A model generated the notes under the pieces. It worked only from the letters and a program-made list of their open reading frames with translations. It ran no database searches and had not been told where the DNA came from. DNA of 64,000 nt from Irpex lacteus (lineage: Eukaryota; Basidiomycota; Agaricomycetes; Polyporales; Irpicaceae). Both the position numbers and the translations under genes were made by a program. The stretch is from positions 1 through 64,000 of the forward strand of contig MQVO02000025.1 in NCBI GenBank assembly GCA_001986395.2, written 5' to 3'. Within the stretch, counting starts at the first letter, position 1. Every line of letters begins with the position of its first letter. Shown one piece after another: positions 9,574 to 21,640 of this stretch.

Positions 9574-10982
9574 GGCGGCGTGACATCGAACAACACAGCG
9601 AGTAACATCCCCAGGCATCCCCAGGTCGTCACCTCTGTCACTCAGGTCGCAGCGGTCACGCCTGCACAAAACCCTCCGCCACCCCAACCCAATTTGTCTT
9701 TCATCTGCCAACATCATTTGTCCCCTCCCCGCCCTTTCCATCCACAACCCCCGCCGCCCGCCCTCAACGAGCGCGAACGAGATACCCTCCGCGACGCCTA
9801 CTTCGCCCGACAGCTTCAGCAGCAGACCGCGAGTCCCCCTTCTGTCTCTGTCGCCAATGCGCGGCCTCCCTCCTCCCTCTCGTCGCCCACCTTGTCCGTC
9901 CCTTCTCGTTCCACTCTCTGGTGGGGCGAACTCGAACCGTAGATGGATGCATTTCCCGCATAGGTTCACGGACGAAGTGGATCCACAGCGTGCTCTCATT
10001 GAGATGCACCATCGTTACTGCTTATCGCGGCCCAGTAAGTTTTCTACTCATCTGTCACGCATACAGTTGTATTTACGACGTCCATGTTCACAGTGCGCAT
10101 TTCGTCCGCAACTGCAAAGTTCAGGCTTCGATCTCTTCCAGATGCCTTTCCCTCAAATGATGTCGCAGTTATCTGCCCCCGCAGAACCTGTCGTTCCTAT
10201 GGCAGCTCCAGTTACACCGGTCAGCGCCAGCAAGAGCGTCTCTACGCCTCTCGTGTCAGCTTCGGGATCGAACAACTCGCTCAGCAGCACAGTCGACATC
10301 TTTGGTCACTTCTGCCGCAACGCTCGCTTCGGCACCGTCAATTGATACTCTGAAGGCGTCAGCTAGCGTTAGTGGCAATGCCACTCGAATGGATGTAGCT
10401 CAGTACCGACCTCATCTCTTCTGGTCTTGCTCAACAGACGCAGGACCAGCTGATGGCGCAGCGATACAACATTCCCGAGGAGTCGTGGAAGCATCACGCC
10501 CAGGCCCGCACCATTCTGTCCAACCTTATTGGTTCCAATGGAGAGCAGTTGATGTCGTCCGATCCGTACCACACAACCATGTTTGTGGGAAGACTCTCAT
10601 CTTCGAAGAGACTTTGCACACATTCTTTGCGCCATTCGGTGATATCCACTACGTAGGATCTAACTTCGCTTCCATCGCAATTTGAACTGACTTGATCTTT
10701 CGCTTCTAGGTCAAGGTCCCAGTTGACAAGCGCTGTGGATTTGTTCAGTTCATTTGCAAGCCGGACGCTGAAAGAGCTATCCAGAAGATGCAGGGCTTCC
10801 CTATCGGAGGGAGCCACGTACGGCTGAGTTGGGGTCGTAGCCAGTGTAAGTCATAGTTCACCGCTGCCCCTATCAAACCTGTCCGCTCACGAGAATCTAA
10901 TCTAGACAAAGCGGCACAGACAGCTGCGCAGGCTGCTCAAGCGGCTGCATCAGGAGGACGAGGCGGAGATGGGGGAAGGTAA
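9574..10982 (+). pseudogene. Decayed NAM8/TIA1-like RNA-binding protein gene (RRM family)
   Basis: Pieces of a three-RRM splicing-factor-type protein can be followed in order. The start of RRM1 (STLWWGELEP) is cut by a TAG where Trp is expected. RRM1 then jumps directly to the end of RRM2 (RFTDEVDPQRALIEMH), so most of two RRMs is deleted. A linker (PFPQMMSQLSAPAEP) and LMAQRYNIPEESWKHHAQAR follow in shifted frames. RRM3 is almost complete but frame-broken (HTTMFVG, SEETLHTFFAPFGDIHYV, then CGFVQFICKPDAERAIQKMQGFPIGG and RLSWGRSQY). Introns are still present (for example near 10033-10090 and 10653-10709), so this is a decayed genomic copy, not a retrocopy. In yeast-type relatives the family binds pre-mRNA with U1 snRNP. 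Confidence 0.75.
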
Positions 10983-11145
10983 TGTGGGGGGACAGGGAAA
11001 TAGCGAGGTATGTCTGTTTGTTTTGGTCTGTCGAGTGCTAAGCTGATGACAACTTTTGTTTGTGGGAGAAGATGCTTGTGTTGTTTGGTACGTACCCGCT
11101 GTCACTTCCTCTCTCTCCAACAGATGACCTAACGGCGGCTCCCAT

Positions 11146-12226
11146 CCCCCAGGCGGTCGTCGCAAATGCGCCATATCCGTACCTGCACAGAGATCATACC
11201 TCCGCTCACAATCTACCGCTGGAAACTCTGCGAAGGCTGCCGTCAACGCACGCGTCGACGCGCTCGTGAATTGAAATACGGTGCGCCTCTACGGTCAGAC
11301 TGTGAAGATGACGATGAGGAGGAGGCGATGCCGTTGAAGGAGAAGTTGGCGATGAAGAAGCGGATACAGAGTTTGAAGGGGGTCAAGCTGACGTTCAAGG
11401 GGAGGACGGTCGCGAGTGTTGATACGAGGGCGCAGGAGTTCTCCGAGGGGTTCGCAGTGAAGGGTGAGGAGGATAAGGCGATGGTGGTGGTGGGCAAGGA
11501 TGTGAAAGTCAAGCGGGAGGTAGTTGTACGATCTATGGTGAGTGGTCAGTCTTGACTCTATCGGGAACATGCGCTGAAACCGTCAACTGTATGCAGCTGA
11601 AACCAGACAACCTCGAACGCGCACCGCTTTACCAGACATTCGAGACGTTGCTGGAGGATCTGCACCATCTCTTGTCGACATACGTCAAAGCACATGACAT
11701 GTATGTCGTCATGCAGCTCTGTTGCTCTGCTGCCGCCAGCAACAAAAGCAACACTACCTCCGATGTTACGAAGGACGACTCGACTGCTAGCAAACATGCC
11801 GACTTCATTGCGCGCAACACCGTCCCAGACAAACCGCAGAAGAACTTGAAGGCGCTGCCTGCAATGTTCTCGTTCAGTGGCGAGTTCTCTGTTGTCGCGG
11901 ACCCTGCGGGTGGGACGTCGGTCTGCACATCGAGACGGTGCAGACGGTTTTAGGACACTATCTCGGCATCTCACTCACGTACGTCGTTATTTTGTTCAAG
12001 TTGAATACCTTAGCTGACCCGAGTTGATTCCCTGCCATAGACGTGCGGGGTTAACCGTTGATCCGGCAGGCACAGTCACCGCGGCGTACAACTGCTCGCA
12101 CGAAGCCGTCGTCAACATCCCCCCTGGCCTCTTCCCTCTCACTCCCGCTCCAACGCCCAACCCTGCTTCTGCTGGACAGAGCTCGCCCTCCAATATCAGG
12201 TTCAGATGGCTTCCCAGAATGCTCCT
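11146..12226 (+). pseudogene. Unrecognised broken gene with a Cys-rich start
   Basis: After a likely acceptor near 11152 the sequence encodes GRRKCAIS and, in another frame, CTEIIPPLTIYRWKLCEGC followed by an Arg-rich helix, suggesting a small four-Cys zinc-binding unit split by a frameshift. A basic/acidic region (DDDEEEAMPLKEKLAMKKR) and FKGRTV follow to 11555. A second open piece (LYQTFETLLEDLHHLLSTYVKAHD ... FSGEFSVVADPAGG) breaks by one base near 11909 and continues in another frame to a donor near 11979. The last piece starts after an acceptor near 12041 (RAGLTVDPAGTV, NIPPGLFPLTPAP). The pieces probably belonged to one protein, but I do not recognise it. Confidence 0.4.
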
Positions 12227-12670
12227 TCGCTAACTACCAAGCAAGCTATACAGCTCCTGGAAAAGTTTGGCATTGCTCGCTTATTGAACAACACGTCGGC
12301 TGATCTCGATGGCGGCAGTGCGAATGGCACTCCGGGCGAAGCTTCTGCCAACAACAACTCTCAGGCGCATCAAGGTGGTCAAGATATAGCTCAGCCGATG
12401 CCCAATGCAAGTGAACAAGCCGCTTTGGATATCCTCGCGCAGCATCAGTCCGACGCATTTGGGTCCTCGTCGTTCGATAGGCAGCATCCTGGATCGCAGT
12501 TCGGTGTTTCTGGGCTCTCTCCATTCGATATCTCCTGCTCCTTCGCAGGAATATGGTTTCTCAAGGGTTACTCCCCCGTGGTACTCCTCGATTCGACAGT
12601 TTGCGTGATCCCGACTCTAGTTCCCACCCCGCGCGAGTGGTTCTTCTGTCGCACCTGTCGCGATGAATGA
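12206..12670 (+). CDS. Unrecognised Gln/Ser/Asn-rich open frame
   Basis: A 154-codon frame beginning at an ATG (MASQNAPSLTTKQAIQLLEK). It is rich in Gln, Asn, Ser and Ala in its first 95 residues and hydrophobic toward the end. It overlaps the last piece of the broken upstream gene and may be its continuation after a frameshift rather than a separate gene. No family is recognised and no splice signals decide the matter. Confidence 0.25.
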   Translation: MASQNAPSLTTKQAIQLLEKFGIARLLNNTSADLDGGSANGTPGEASANNNSQAHQGGQDIAQPMPNASEQAALDILAQHQSDAFGSSSFDRQHPGSQFGVSGLSPFDISCSFAGIWFLKGYSPVVLLDSTVCVIPTLVPTPREWFFCRTCRDE

Positions 12671-13458
12671 TTCGCGTGCATATAGCGGCGGCCGAGGGTT
12701 CTTCAGACTCTCAAAACGCTTGCGTTGTTTTCATTATCACCTGCGTATCAAGAACGGTCTGTCTTCTTTTTGTCAATATCATCAGTTTTTGGTGCGAGCT
12801 GAAATTATCTGTGTGTCAGATCGCTCGACAACAACAGCCCTGAGCCAGTATTTCCCAAACGCTGCTCATGGGCGCAACTTCCAGACAGGACAACGATGAT
12901 AGCTCCGGCCGAATCGCGTGCTATCATGTATTCCCCAGCCGGCGAGTTTGGTAGTGAAGTATACAACGGTAAAGTAGGAACAGCATAATACTACGCTTTA
13001 CATGTAAACTTGACGAGGTTTGTTTCAGCAAAAGCAGCAAGAGTCTGTGGTGCGCAACAAGAAATCTCAAGTAATGGCAGGCCATTTCCTCGCACTCCAC
13101 AATGTTTCCGGCAGCACCATTGCTCACCGCGAGTCGATACACGTGTGCCAAGAACGATCGCCATCGGTATCAGCGTAAGTATCCGCGAGTCGCTTCCCGC
13201 CTAATAATGAACCTCACTGGCTGGCCGTCGGGCTGCTATCGCCGTACTCATAGGTAAGTAGCCGAGGTTTATACTCGTCTTCACTGTCGCTCACAAAAAT
13301 CATCCGATCTTACAGTATTGTGGTTTGTTTGGTGTTTTACAAACGACTCGGACTTGGCCAGTATACCGTAAGTATATAAGTTTCTGACATTTCCCTCCCG
13401 CTGCTCCTCTCAGAGGTCCTCAGCTTACTAGAGTCACCGCAGTTCTACACGCCCAGCA
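12671..13458. other. Spacer upstream of the DUF6532-type gene
   Basis: No supported gene is seen. Several GTAAGT-like donors (near 13172, 13254, 13370) and short pyrimidine tracts occur, so small 5' exons of the following gene could lie here, but no continuous frame supports them. Confidence 0.4.
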
Positions 13459-16022
13459 ATGTCGCAACGTCCTTCCTCGAACTTTCTTCCTCGCTCTCCT
13501 GCAAGTGTTGCGCTCACTGCAGCACAAAGGGCGGCAATTACGCGCAAAGCCAACAGGGAGGCTCAACGTCTTCGTGACGAGGCTCTAGTCACAGAGAGTC
13601 TCAACAGAGGTATGGTGTTTATTCACTTGCGATACCTAATCTAACCAATGAACAAAGGTGAACGCGGTGCAATGACTAAGGCTAAGGAGAGGCAAGGTGA
13701 GACCAGCAATATTCTTTGAACGGACGTAGCTAACAATATGGCAGTGTGGATGGACGAAAATCAGAAGAAGCGGCGCCGCAAGGAGAGCACTGCAGAGCAA
13801 CCTCCGGTGGTCAAAAAGGGAACAAACAAGCGGGCTAAAGGTTCGAGAAGAAAGTTTTCCTTTTTATCTCACAGCTAACATATTGAATGTAACCTTCTAG
13901 TACTTCCATCTCGTGCACCCAAGTATGATGACATCGAAGATGACGCACCAACGAGCGGTGTTTTACCTCCACGTTCCGCAAGCAAGAAAGCTGTGATAGC
14001 TCCGGAGGCAGCTGCTAACATCGTCAAACACGGTGACCAGGAGCGCTCCAGAAAGAAAGCAGAGCAGCAGGCGGCACAGCCTCAAGGTAATCAAGGGCAT
14101 ACTCGTGAGAGTCGCCACCGTGACGACTGGGCTGCCGATACTGTCGGAGTCTCTGACGTGGACGATGACAACGGGCCTGAGTACGCCACGGACAGGGGCC
14201 AAGAGGGATCTCAAGGGCATGACAGTGGCTCGGAGTCGAACTTCGAACCTGAGGAAGATGAGCTGTACGATTCCACAGCTTATGATGTGAGTGTCTGACC
14301 TAAGACCCGCTTCATTTTGAGCTCATACTTCGTGAATCCTAGCAACCAAGATGGACCCCCGTCAGAGACCCTGACGATGCGGAGGACGATCTAGTCGGCA
14401 GCCAGCAAGTTGATGAGACTCAGACGGTATGCGATAGTGATCCGGAACTTGAATATGTGCGCACCCACGGCTTGACTGCGCTTACTCGCACGAAGGTACG
14501 TATGCACGTTCAGGTATACCTGTATCATGCTAATAGTATTATAGAGCTATGCAGATGTGTCTAAGTTATTTGAAACGGACGAGGGTGTTACGGACGCGCG
14601 AGCCCCTGGTCCCAAGGTATGTAACCGTTCCTTGTTTACAGATTGTTCGTTACTAAGCTATTCGATGTAGCTCTCTAAGCGGGAACAGAAACGACGATCT
14701 GAGGTACGTAGCTCACAGCAGTGTTAGTAACTCTTACTCATTCGGAAAAATGAAAGGAGGCAACATGGCAGGGCCCTGATGCAATCAAAGTCAGCCCTGC
14801 TAACAGCGCAAGTGAGCAAGCCCGCGGTGCGCATGTAAGTGGGGGTCAGCAGGCACAAAAAGCTGCGCCTTCGCCGTCTGCCCAGCCCACTCATCTGCCG
14901 CAGCGTAACGCTCCCATATCGGCCTGGTCAGCTTCGACGGCAATCGCCGTCACTTCACACGGTAATCTAGCTCTTAATCAGTCTAGTGCTGATGTTCGCA
15001 AGGTGTTTCATCGCGCGGAGGAGGAGATGAAATTGAGTGTGGTCACTCAGAACGCGTATGAAGATATAGACGCACGGAGTAAGATTCGTTTCTTGACGAC
15101 GACACTCACGGTAGCAGCCTGGAATTCGGAGTGCCCTGAAATTGACAATCGTCTACGTGAAGATACTGGTTATGCACGTGTTCTTGCAGAGGCGGTAAGC
15201 AGCTCCACCTGAATGTTCTTGAACCGCTTCCTTGACTGATAACTCCTAAGTTGTCCACCCGGATGAGCCAATTTCGGGGCAGGTTTAGAACTTCGGCAGC
15301 GGCTAGAGTATCAGCATATTTCGGACTGAACAACGGCGGTGACCCTGCTAGACGGGTTGAAGACCTTCTCGAAAGGAAAAGATATATATATCCGGTCGGA
15401 TTGTCGGTTAGTAAAACCCATTTCTACTCTCATTATGCTGGCACTGAATGTATACGTATACTACTAGGAGAACGCGGCTCGAGCTCGTCCTTATGAGAAC
15501 AGCATTCTTACGGATGTTGTGCAGGACGTCCTCATCACTCGGAACCGCAACTTCATCAAGGACAATGTGGATATGTTCAAGGTCAACTGGCAAGGTGATA
15601 AGCTGCTCGAGCTTCCTGTCCCTGTCATTGCGCTGTCAGCAACTGCGGTATGGCATGCCTTCCTGGCGGCTCCTTGTTATCACTCACATGACTGCTAGGT
15701 TCATGCGGCTTTGCTCAACTTTCGGGCTAGCAAGGGTTCGCAGTCAACGGAGTTTTCGGCGGACCAGTATTCAGCTATCTACAACACGCATGTGACTGTT
15801 CTTCGCAGTATACAAGAGCAGAGGCCCGGGGCTTATCACCGCCTCTTGAAGAAACTGTTTGAGGATGTCATGTGAGTTTAGATCATCTTTATGCCCCTAC
15901 CACGCTCAATGCAAGCTCTACCCAGTGGATGTAGCACGTCTGTCACCACCAGAGCCGACGCAAACGAAGTTCTCGAAGACCTTGACTTCGACAGCTTGGA
16001 CGCTGACCGCTTGGATGCGTAA
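13459..16022 (+). CDS. DUF6532-type protein, 12 exons
   Basis: Exons 13459-13609, 13658-13696, 13745-13840, 13901-14286, 14343-14495, 14545-14616, 14671-14703, 14757-15194, 15251-15406, 15468-15647, 15699-15871 and 15926-16022 join in phase to 657 codons; most introns are GT-AG with canonical donors, but the one at 13841 begins GTTCGA. The N-terminal half is charged and low-complexity, with Arg/Lys blocks (KKRRRKE) suitable for nuclear entry and long acidic runs. The C-terminal third has the helical arrangement I associate with DUF6532, a family of unknown function expanded in Agaricomycetes: YEDIDARSKIRFLTT, RRVEDLLERKRYIYPV, ARPYENSILTDVVQDVL, and NTHVTVLRSIQEQRPGAYH. The acidic tail ends LDADRLDA. 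No enzymatic motif is visible. The call rests on remembered family pattern, the gene structure on internal phase agreement. Confidence 0.7.
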
Positions 16023-16550
16023 ACCCGGTCGTGCACGGTGCGCTTACAATAGGCCGCTCTCGCTTTCTTCTATCTTAGCTACTCTCTGTTTTAATTTACA
16101 TAATTACTGGAGTTGTTTCCGCCTATGTCGTTGCTAGTCATGCTTTGAATCTATGCTATGTTCGCACTATCACCAGCTACCTTTGACTATCTATGACTGC
16201 GTGAACCATACAATAATGACAAAAGGGTGCTATAGTAACATTCATAACCGCTAATGAACATCAATAAGGTTTGATACCAAAGGACACCTTAATAATCGAA
16301 GGCTACCTAGTACTATCAGCTAGCATATCTATATAGTACTTGTATGTTCTATGATATGTCTTTTATGGTCTATTTAGCACGGATGGTTTTCCCTGCTGTA
16401 ATCTGTCTCACAACAATCAAGCTTCTTTTTCTCTTCCATACTCTGACGCGAACTAGGAAAGGCTCGAAGACAACTTCGAGCCCGTGGAGGTGAGTCCAAG
16501 CGTTTCTAGACAAAGCCGGGAGAGGGCGACATAGAGCTGAGTTTGTCTAT

Positions 16551-16963
16551 GTGTAGGTCCCACGAGAGGCGTTACATCAAGATCTCAGACATACATCTCC
16601 TACGAACTCAGTGATCCTCCCCAAAAGCTAAGGTGACAAAATCTGCATTACCTAGAACCTAGATGGCCCCTTGACACTCTCTGAGCGCGGGGAGGTCTGA
16701 TGCATCGATAAGCCATGCAGCGGTGCCTCCTCACTGCCTTCGAAGCTTCCTGACAGCCTGTGAACGTCTGAACACGTAGCGCCTGTTTGTACGAATGGAC
16801 GCCTTGGGTTACAGCATTCATTTCCATGTACCACGCGTAGGCCTCATTGCCTCAGTCTGGGTCTCATAAACTTGAAGGTAAGCCTCATGCCCTCATTCCC
16901 AACTCTCTCCCTCACATCCACAGTCGCACCCTCCAACCCTCACACCATCTACTATAGGGCACC
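16551..16963 (+). repeat. Upstream block of gene A, duplicated upstream of gene C
   Basis: This stretch is closely repeated at about 28700-29122 in the same orientation: shared words include GGTCCCACGAGAGG, ATCTCCTACGAACTCAGTGA, GATGCATCGATAAG and CTTCGAAGCTTCCTGACAGC. It marks the left edge of a duplicated unit of about 12.15 kb. A TATA-like CTATAGGGC sits at 16952-16960, only a few bases before the ATG of gene A, after a pyrimidine-rich run; both features recur in front of gene C. Sequence before about 16550 shows no such match. Confidence 0.8.
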
Positions 16964-19103
16964 ATGGACGGCGTCAGTACCGCCTTCAGTGCTGCCAAGT
17001 CTGCATACGACGCTTACAAGACAGTGAAGACGACACGAAAGGAGTTCAAGCAGGCACCGGAGAAGCTCCAGCTCCTCGAGGACGATCGCGACCTACTGAA
17101 ACAAATGTTCGATGAGCTGTCCGTTTCGAGCAACCTCGACGCTTCAGGCTCTCACGCCACCTCGAAACCCCTGGAGCATCTGAATCAGAGTCTTGAGCGA
17201 CGGTCCGTTGACTTGGATCAGGTTATATCCAAAGTCACGAAACAGAGTGCCACGAGCGGGGACAAGACTGGACGATCGGTTCGTCTTTTCAAGTTCCTAC
17301 TCAACAAGGACGACATCAAGGATGCATCAAGCGAACTTAAGGAACTGCGGGAGGTGCTAGCGCTACGCTTCTACATGTGAGTAACTCTGATTCCGTGATG
17401 TCAAAGACTTGTAATCATAATACGGAACATATCCAGGAATCACACGGCGCGTGTCGAAACGAGCTTCGAAGACTTGCAATCTAGGTTCGAGGATGTCATG
17501 TACAAGCTTGAATTGATCTACAATACCGTCTCATAAGTACTGGGCAGTCAGTAGACGGATAGCGGGATCTGATCACTGAGTATTAGCATTCCACAGCTTA
17601 AGACAGACGCAGACGAAGCGCAAGCTCCCAATAACCCACCCACTATCACCGATGAGCATCCCGTATCCTCGACGTCTATCACCCATTGCCGTTCTCTTCC
17701 GTGCAGTACCCTGCACTGTCTCGCGGACTGCCACTGTCGTTGCCACAGCCTCTCCATGCAGTCGCTCATTCCCGCAAAACTGGAATCCTACATCGGCCAA
17801 ATCTACGTATCGAAGCGACTCCTTCGCGCGCCGTGGTCGACGTGGAGTGTCTGCAATGTACAGACGTGCCGTGGGGACGTGAGACGTGCGATGACCATCA
17901 ACTGGATCCTTCCTCCGAGCTTCCTTTTGGGATGCTTGCAGTCCTCAAGGGATCGGCGGATCCACTTCTCGATTGGTGCAGTGAGGACGATCCAATGGGA
18001 TGCACCAATACTCCGTGCTATATTGGATGCGGATGTCCAGCGTGTCCACACCTTGTTCGCACTTGGTCAGGCTTCGATTTGGGATCATATACCTGATGGC
18101 AGTCCCATCCTTTGGGTAAGCCAAATTATTTTCCAGACCCTAGAATACTACTGACTCAGAAACTTGATTATGCCACTAGGTTGCATGCAGTTTTTGGGCT
18201 TCGTACCCCAGTGAAGAACAATGCAACATAATTCAATTTCTCGTCTCTGCTGGTGCAGATGCCCTGTTGCTCGCACGGTAAGCTCAGTGTACATTTCATT
18301 GAAATGAAAGAACAATCATGATTGACACTGTTCACGACGATCACGTATATAGTCCAACAGGAGGGTTATCGGCACAGGACCATATTGCATTTTCACTCTT
18401 CCAGTCCCTGTTAGAGCAGCCCAAGATGGGTCAATCCCTGCTCACATCCATCAAAAGACACTCAGATGCCGTTGATATCCTCCGCTCTATATTCAACATG
18501 GACGCCATAGACGCAGTCGAAGACATACTATCTGGATTTTACGGGCACTCAGATGAGGATGTTTCACATTTACTAGCATCTCTCGATACCACTGAATACA
18601 CTATGGCCCGGTCTTCTGTGTTCGACGCCATCGGGTATACTCCCTTACAGTATGCAATCCTCTTCTCGCCTTCAAGTGTGGAGTCCCTCCTAGCAGAAGG
18701 TGCCGATGCCGCAGCAGAGCCCACTCTGGGTTATGCCGTCTACAATGGGAGTATCGACTTGATTGAACTACTCATTGACAAAGGCGCAGATGTGAACATG
18801 AAGTACAAGGGGCGAACGGGGTTGCATTGGGTTTGCTACTATTGCAACTACAACACTTTCTTTGAACTTGTACGATGCGCAGAAGACGGGATTGACTGGG
18901 ATGTTCGCACGCCGGAGGGACAGAATGCGCTGGATCTGTTTGATGAGGGTGTGTCGTGGGGACATGCTTCGCTCTTGACTTCCGCGCATGTCGATGAGTT
19001 TCGTTCTACTCTAGTATCTCATATGGACCCTTCTCAGTTACGAGTAGTGGAAGATGTACCCTTGGACATTCCGGGTGCATTCCCTCTAGATACCGAGTCC
19101 TGA
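16964..19103 (+). CDS. Gene A: Helo-like / Cys-His / ankyrin protein, one splice donor lost
   Basis: By alignment with paralog C the exons are 16964-17376, 17437-17532, 17587-18115, 18180-18277 and 18353-19103 (628 codons if all spliced). The N-terminus (SAAKSAYDAYKTVKTTRKEF) is a helical bundle of the kind found at the start of fungal STAND proteins (Helo-like, now PigL_N). The middle carries CHCRCH and CNVQTCRG, a probable metal site. Ankyrin repeats follow (LLAEGADAAAEPTL, LIELLIDKGADVNMK, GRTGLHWVCYY), then the IPGAFPLDTES tail. The donor of intron 2 reads ATAAGT at 17533 where C has GTAAGT. Without splicing there, TAA at 17534-17536 ends the protein after 170 residues, leaving the Helo-like domain alone. 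So A is either a new short Helo-only gene or a young pseudogene. Confidence 0.75.
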
Positions 19104-21640
19104 TTGCATGTATTTGGAATCCCATCCGACCATGTTATGTTGTATACATAGACACACCATGTAGCTAGCATCTTCGACATCATAATATGTAGATTGTACC
19201 ACCGGTGCTGTACTTTCAGATGTAGCATTGTGGGTTACAGTAGTATATGACTCGAGACCTACCCTATTGACCTGACGTCTCGAGCCGCGACTCTAAACCG
19301 TTTCACGTCTCGCACTCGTACTCTGACGAACATTTACTGTGACACCTGAGGCCTGAGTGCGAGGATGAGCACCTGTACCCCGATTCCACACACCAGATGA
19401 GTTATCGCTAGCAAAGTCTGATCTCGTCACTGTTTCAACGTCCTTCGATGACTTAATGGCTTTCCTGTTTGTATATGATGTCTGTCGTCCGTGTGTCAGA
19501 CTTCACCTGGGAGCCTAGCAGTACTTTCGAAAACGAGTCTATTGGATAATCAAATATATTTCCTCATCTCTAAAAACAGAGACCGACGACTCAAATATGC
19601 AAAGTCACCTTCTCATGGCACATATTGACTTCCGTACCCGAACACCTCTACGCGGCGGCCAACATGCAGCCACGCGTACAGACTGAGCCTGTACGTGCAA
19701 AATGCACCTACTGTGATGATACCTGTAACAGACAAGTACACTCGTACCAAAGAAAGGATGTCAGCGTTACAATGGAGAGAAATCAACGTTAATCAACCCT
19801 GACTTCAGTCACGTCGTACACACGCATCCTCCATAGCGATGACACTGTCCTTGACTTGAGAAACCGAGGCGGAGTGGCTAAAGTGATCCTAAGCGGGAGA
19901 GGTGTGGATGGGCATAAGTGAAGACGCAGAACAAGGGCCAAGTGGAGATTAACACGAGGCACTAAGTCAGTGTATGTAACGGTAAACAAGAGGCTAAGCA
20001 GCTGACCGAACCAATAAATACATCGTTTGAACGCCGTCGCCCCATTGTGCTGCTATCTTCCAGCGTCCGACGTCCATCTTTCAGCGTGAGGTTACAAAGG
20101 GAAAGACTAGACTCGTTATGCGGTGGACGGAGTCTTCGAATAAGATTTAGAAATGAGCCCGTGACTGTACCTTGCACCCGAGACAGCCAGAGAAAGCGAG
20201 ATAGGAGGGTCCATCATTGATAGGGCCTTCAATACAGATGAATAGCGTCAGCGGAACGTATTAAGAGCTACTGGATGGAGAAACGTATCGCGTACCGGTT
20301 CAGTCTCGAAGCGGTAACAGGCACGGTACACAGCTCTCCCTAGACGTCCGAGTCTCTCGCATTTCAGAGTCTTACGTCTATATTGAGGACGTTTGCGGGG
20401 ATTGCAAGGTCGGTGTCGTCGCGATGAGCACCGCACTAGTGGCTTGGGTAGGTGAATTCCAATAGGATATGAGAACGTGTATACGACAGGTGCGTGTTCT
20501 TGGAGATATTTATGAGGAGCTGAGTGCGTGATACGAAGAAGGTCGAAACACGAGATCCGTCTCGCGCGAGTGTTTAGTGAAAGTTGCCGTCATCCCGGTT
20601 TAAGCGGCGCGGTAGGGAGTAACAGAGCTGGAAACCGAACATGTAGGGAAGAGCGTGTAGCATGTAAAGAGTGCTCACCGACAACCCCGATGGAGAACCA
20701 ATAACAACACGAATTCGTCGTCCTCGTTCAGTCAGTCCGGAGGGTGTGCCAAGCGTAGCGCATGAGGTATTGTTAAACCAAGACGAGACAAAGCGACAGA
20801 ACTGAGTGCTGAAGGCCATAGATTGCACGAATAGGTAGTCGAAGTTGCGCTCTCCGGCGTACAGTGAAATGGAAACGGCAAGATACGACGACTGCTAGAC
20901 GAATCGGCGAACGTACAGACGACTAAGAGTAGTATTACTCACTACGATAGCCCAGTAACAACATAATGTTGACCTCCACATCGACTCATTACACTTCCTC
21001 GGTTTACATCGCCCGAATATGCAAGCTTCGTATCTGGTTGGGCGAGTGGGACTGCGGAGAGAAGATGGGAGAGCAATCATATCTATAACGGTAGCTAGGA
21101 CTGGGTTATCCTTGTGCGTTCAGGGTTGACTTGTCGATGTGGACGTGCTGGAGAGCGAAAGTGGGCGGTATATTCGCAAGAAAGCCAAGAGTTGCGCGTC
21201 GCCGTGCAGATGCGGCGATATCATTTGGGAACATAAGCCTAGGCTGAGATCACGTAGAGAGAGAGAGCCTAAGTAGATCTCCAAATCGTCTAAAGAGATG
21301 GCAGAGAGGAGGCGTCCGTTGTGATCATCGCAGATGCAAGCCGAAGGGATCGAATGTGAGAGATGTAGAGGCCACTGCGCAGTGCGTACAGACATTGACG
21401 CACCTAACACAAACCGTCTTCGATCAACTATCCACCATCCGTACACACCATGTCCAGTCTCTCCTAGATGTATATAGTAGTGTCAGGTATCTCCGTAGGC
21501 GCAAGGATGTCGAGGTCGAACGTTGAGTACGTTAAGTATTCGCGTGGAGAGATCAGGCGTGAGAAACGATGGAACACGGTCAACAGGCGCCCCTGCTCAC
21601 AACCGCTACTATCTCTCTCTCTGCAACCGCTGAATTACTC
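19104..21640 (-). repeat. Intergenic module I1, with a degraded minus-strand gene
   Basis: This region is homologous to 31248-33670 and 37422-39800 (same orientation), 48733-50785 (inverted) and, more distantly, 25620-27560. On the minus strand a conserved exon is readable at about 20851-20679: it encodes FSTQFCRFVSSWFN...LGTPSGLTERGRRIR and ends at a GTGAGC donor. Further conserved pieces encode LRPPHNESSLSLCNLTLKDG (about 20060-20130) and an S/T-rich piece near 20350. Stop codons and frame changes interrupt the rest. The gene would run convergently toward the 3' end of gene A. I do not recognise the protein; the Leu-rich strand-like pieces could be F-box/LRR-like, which is only a guess. Confidence 0.6.
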
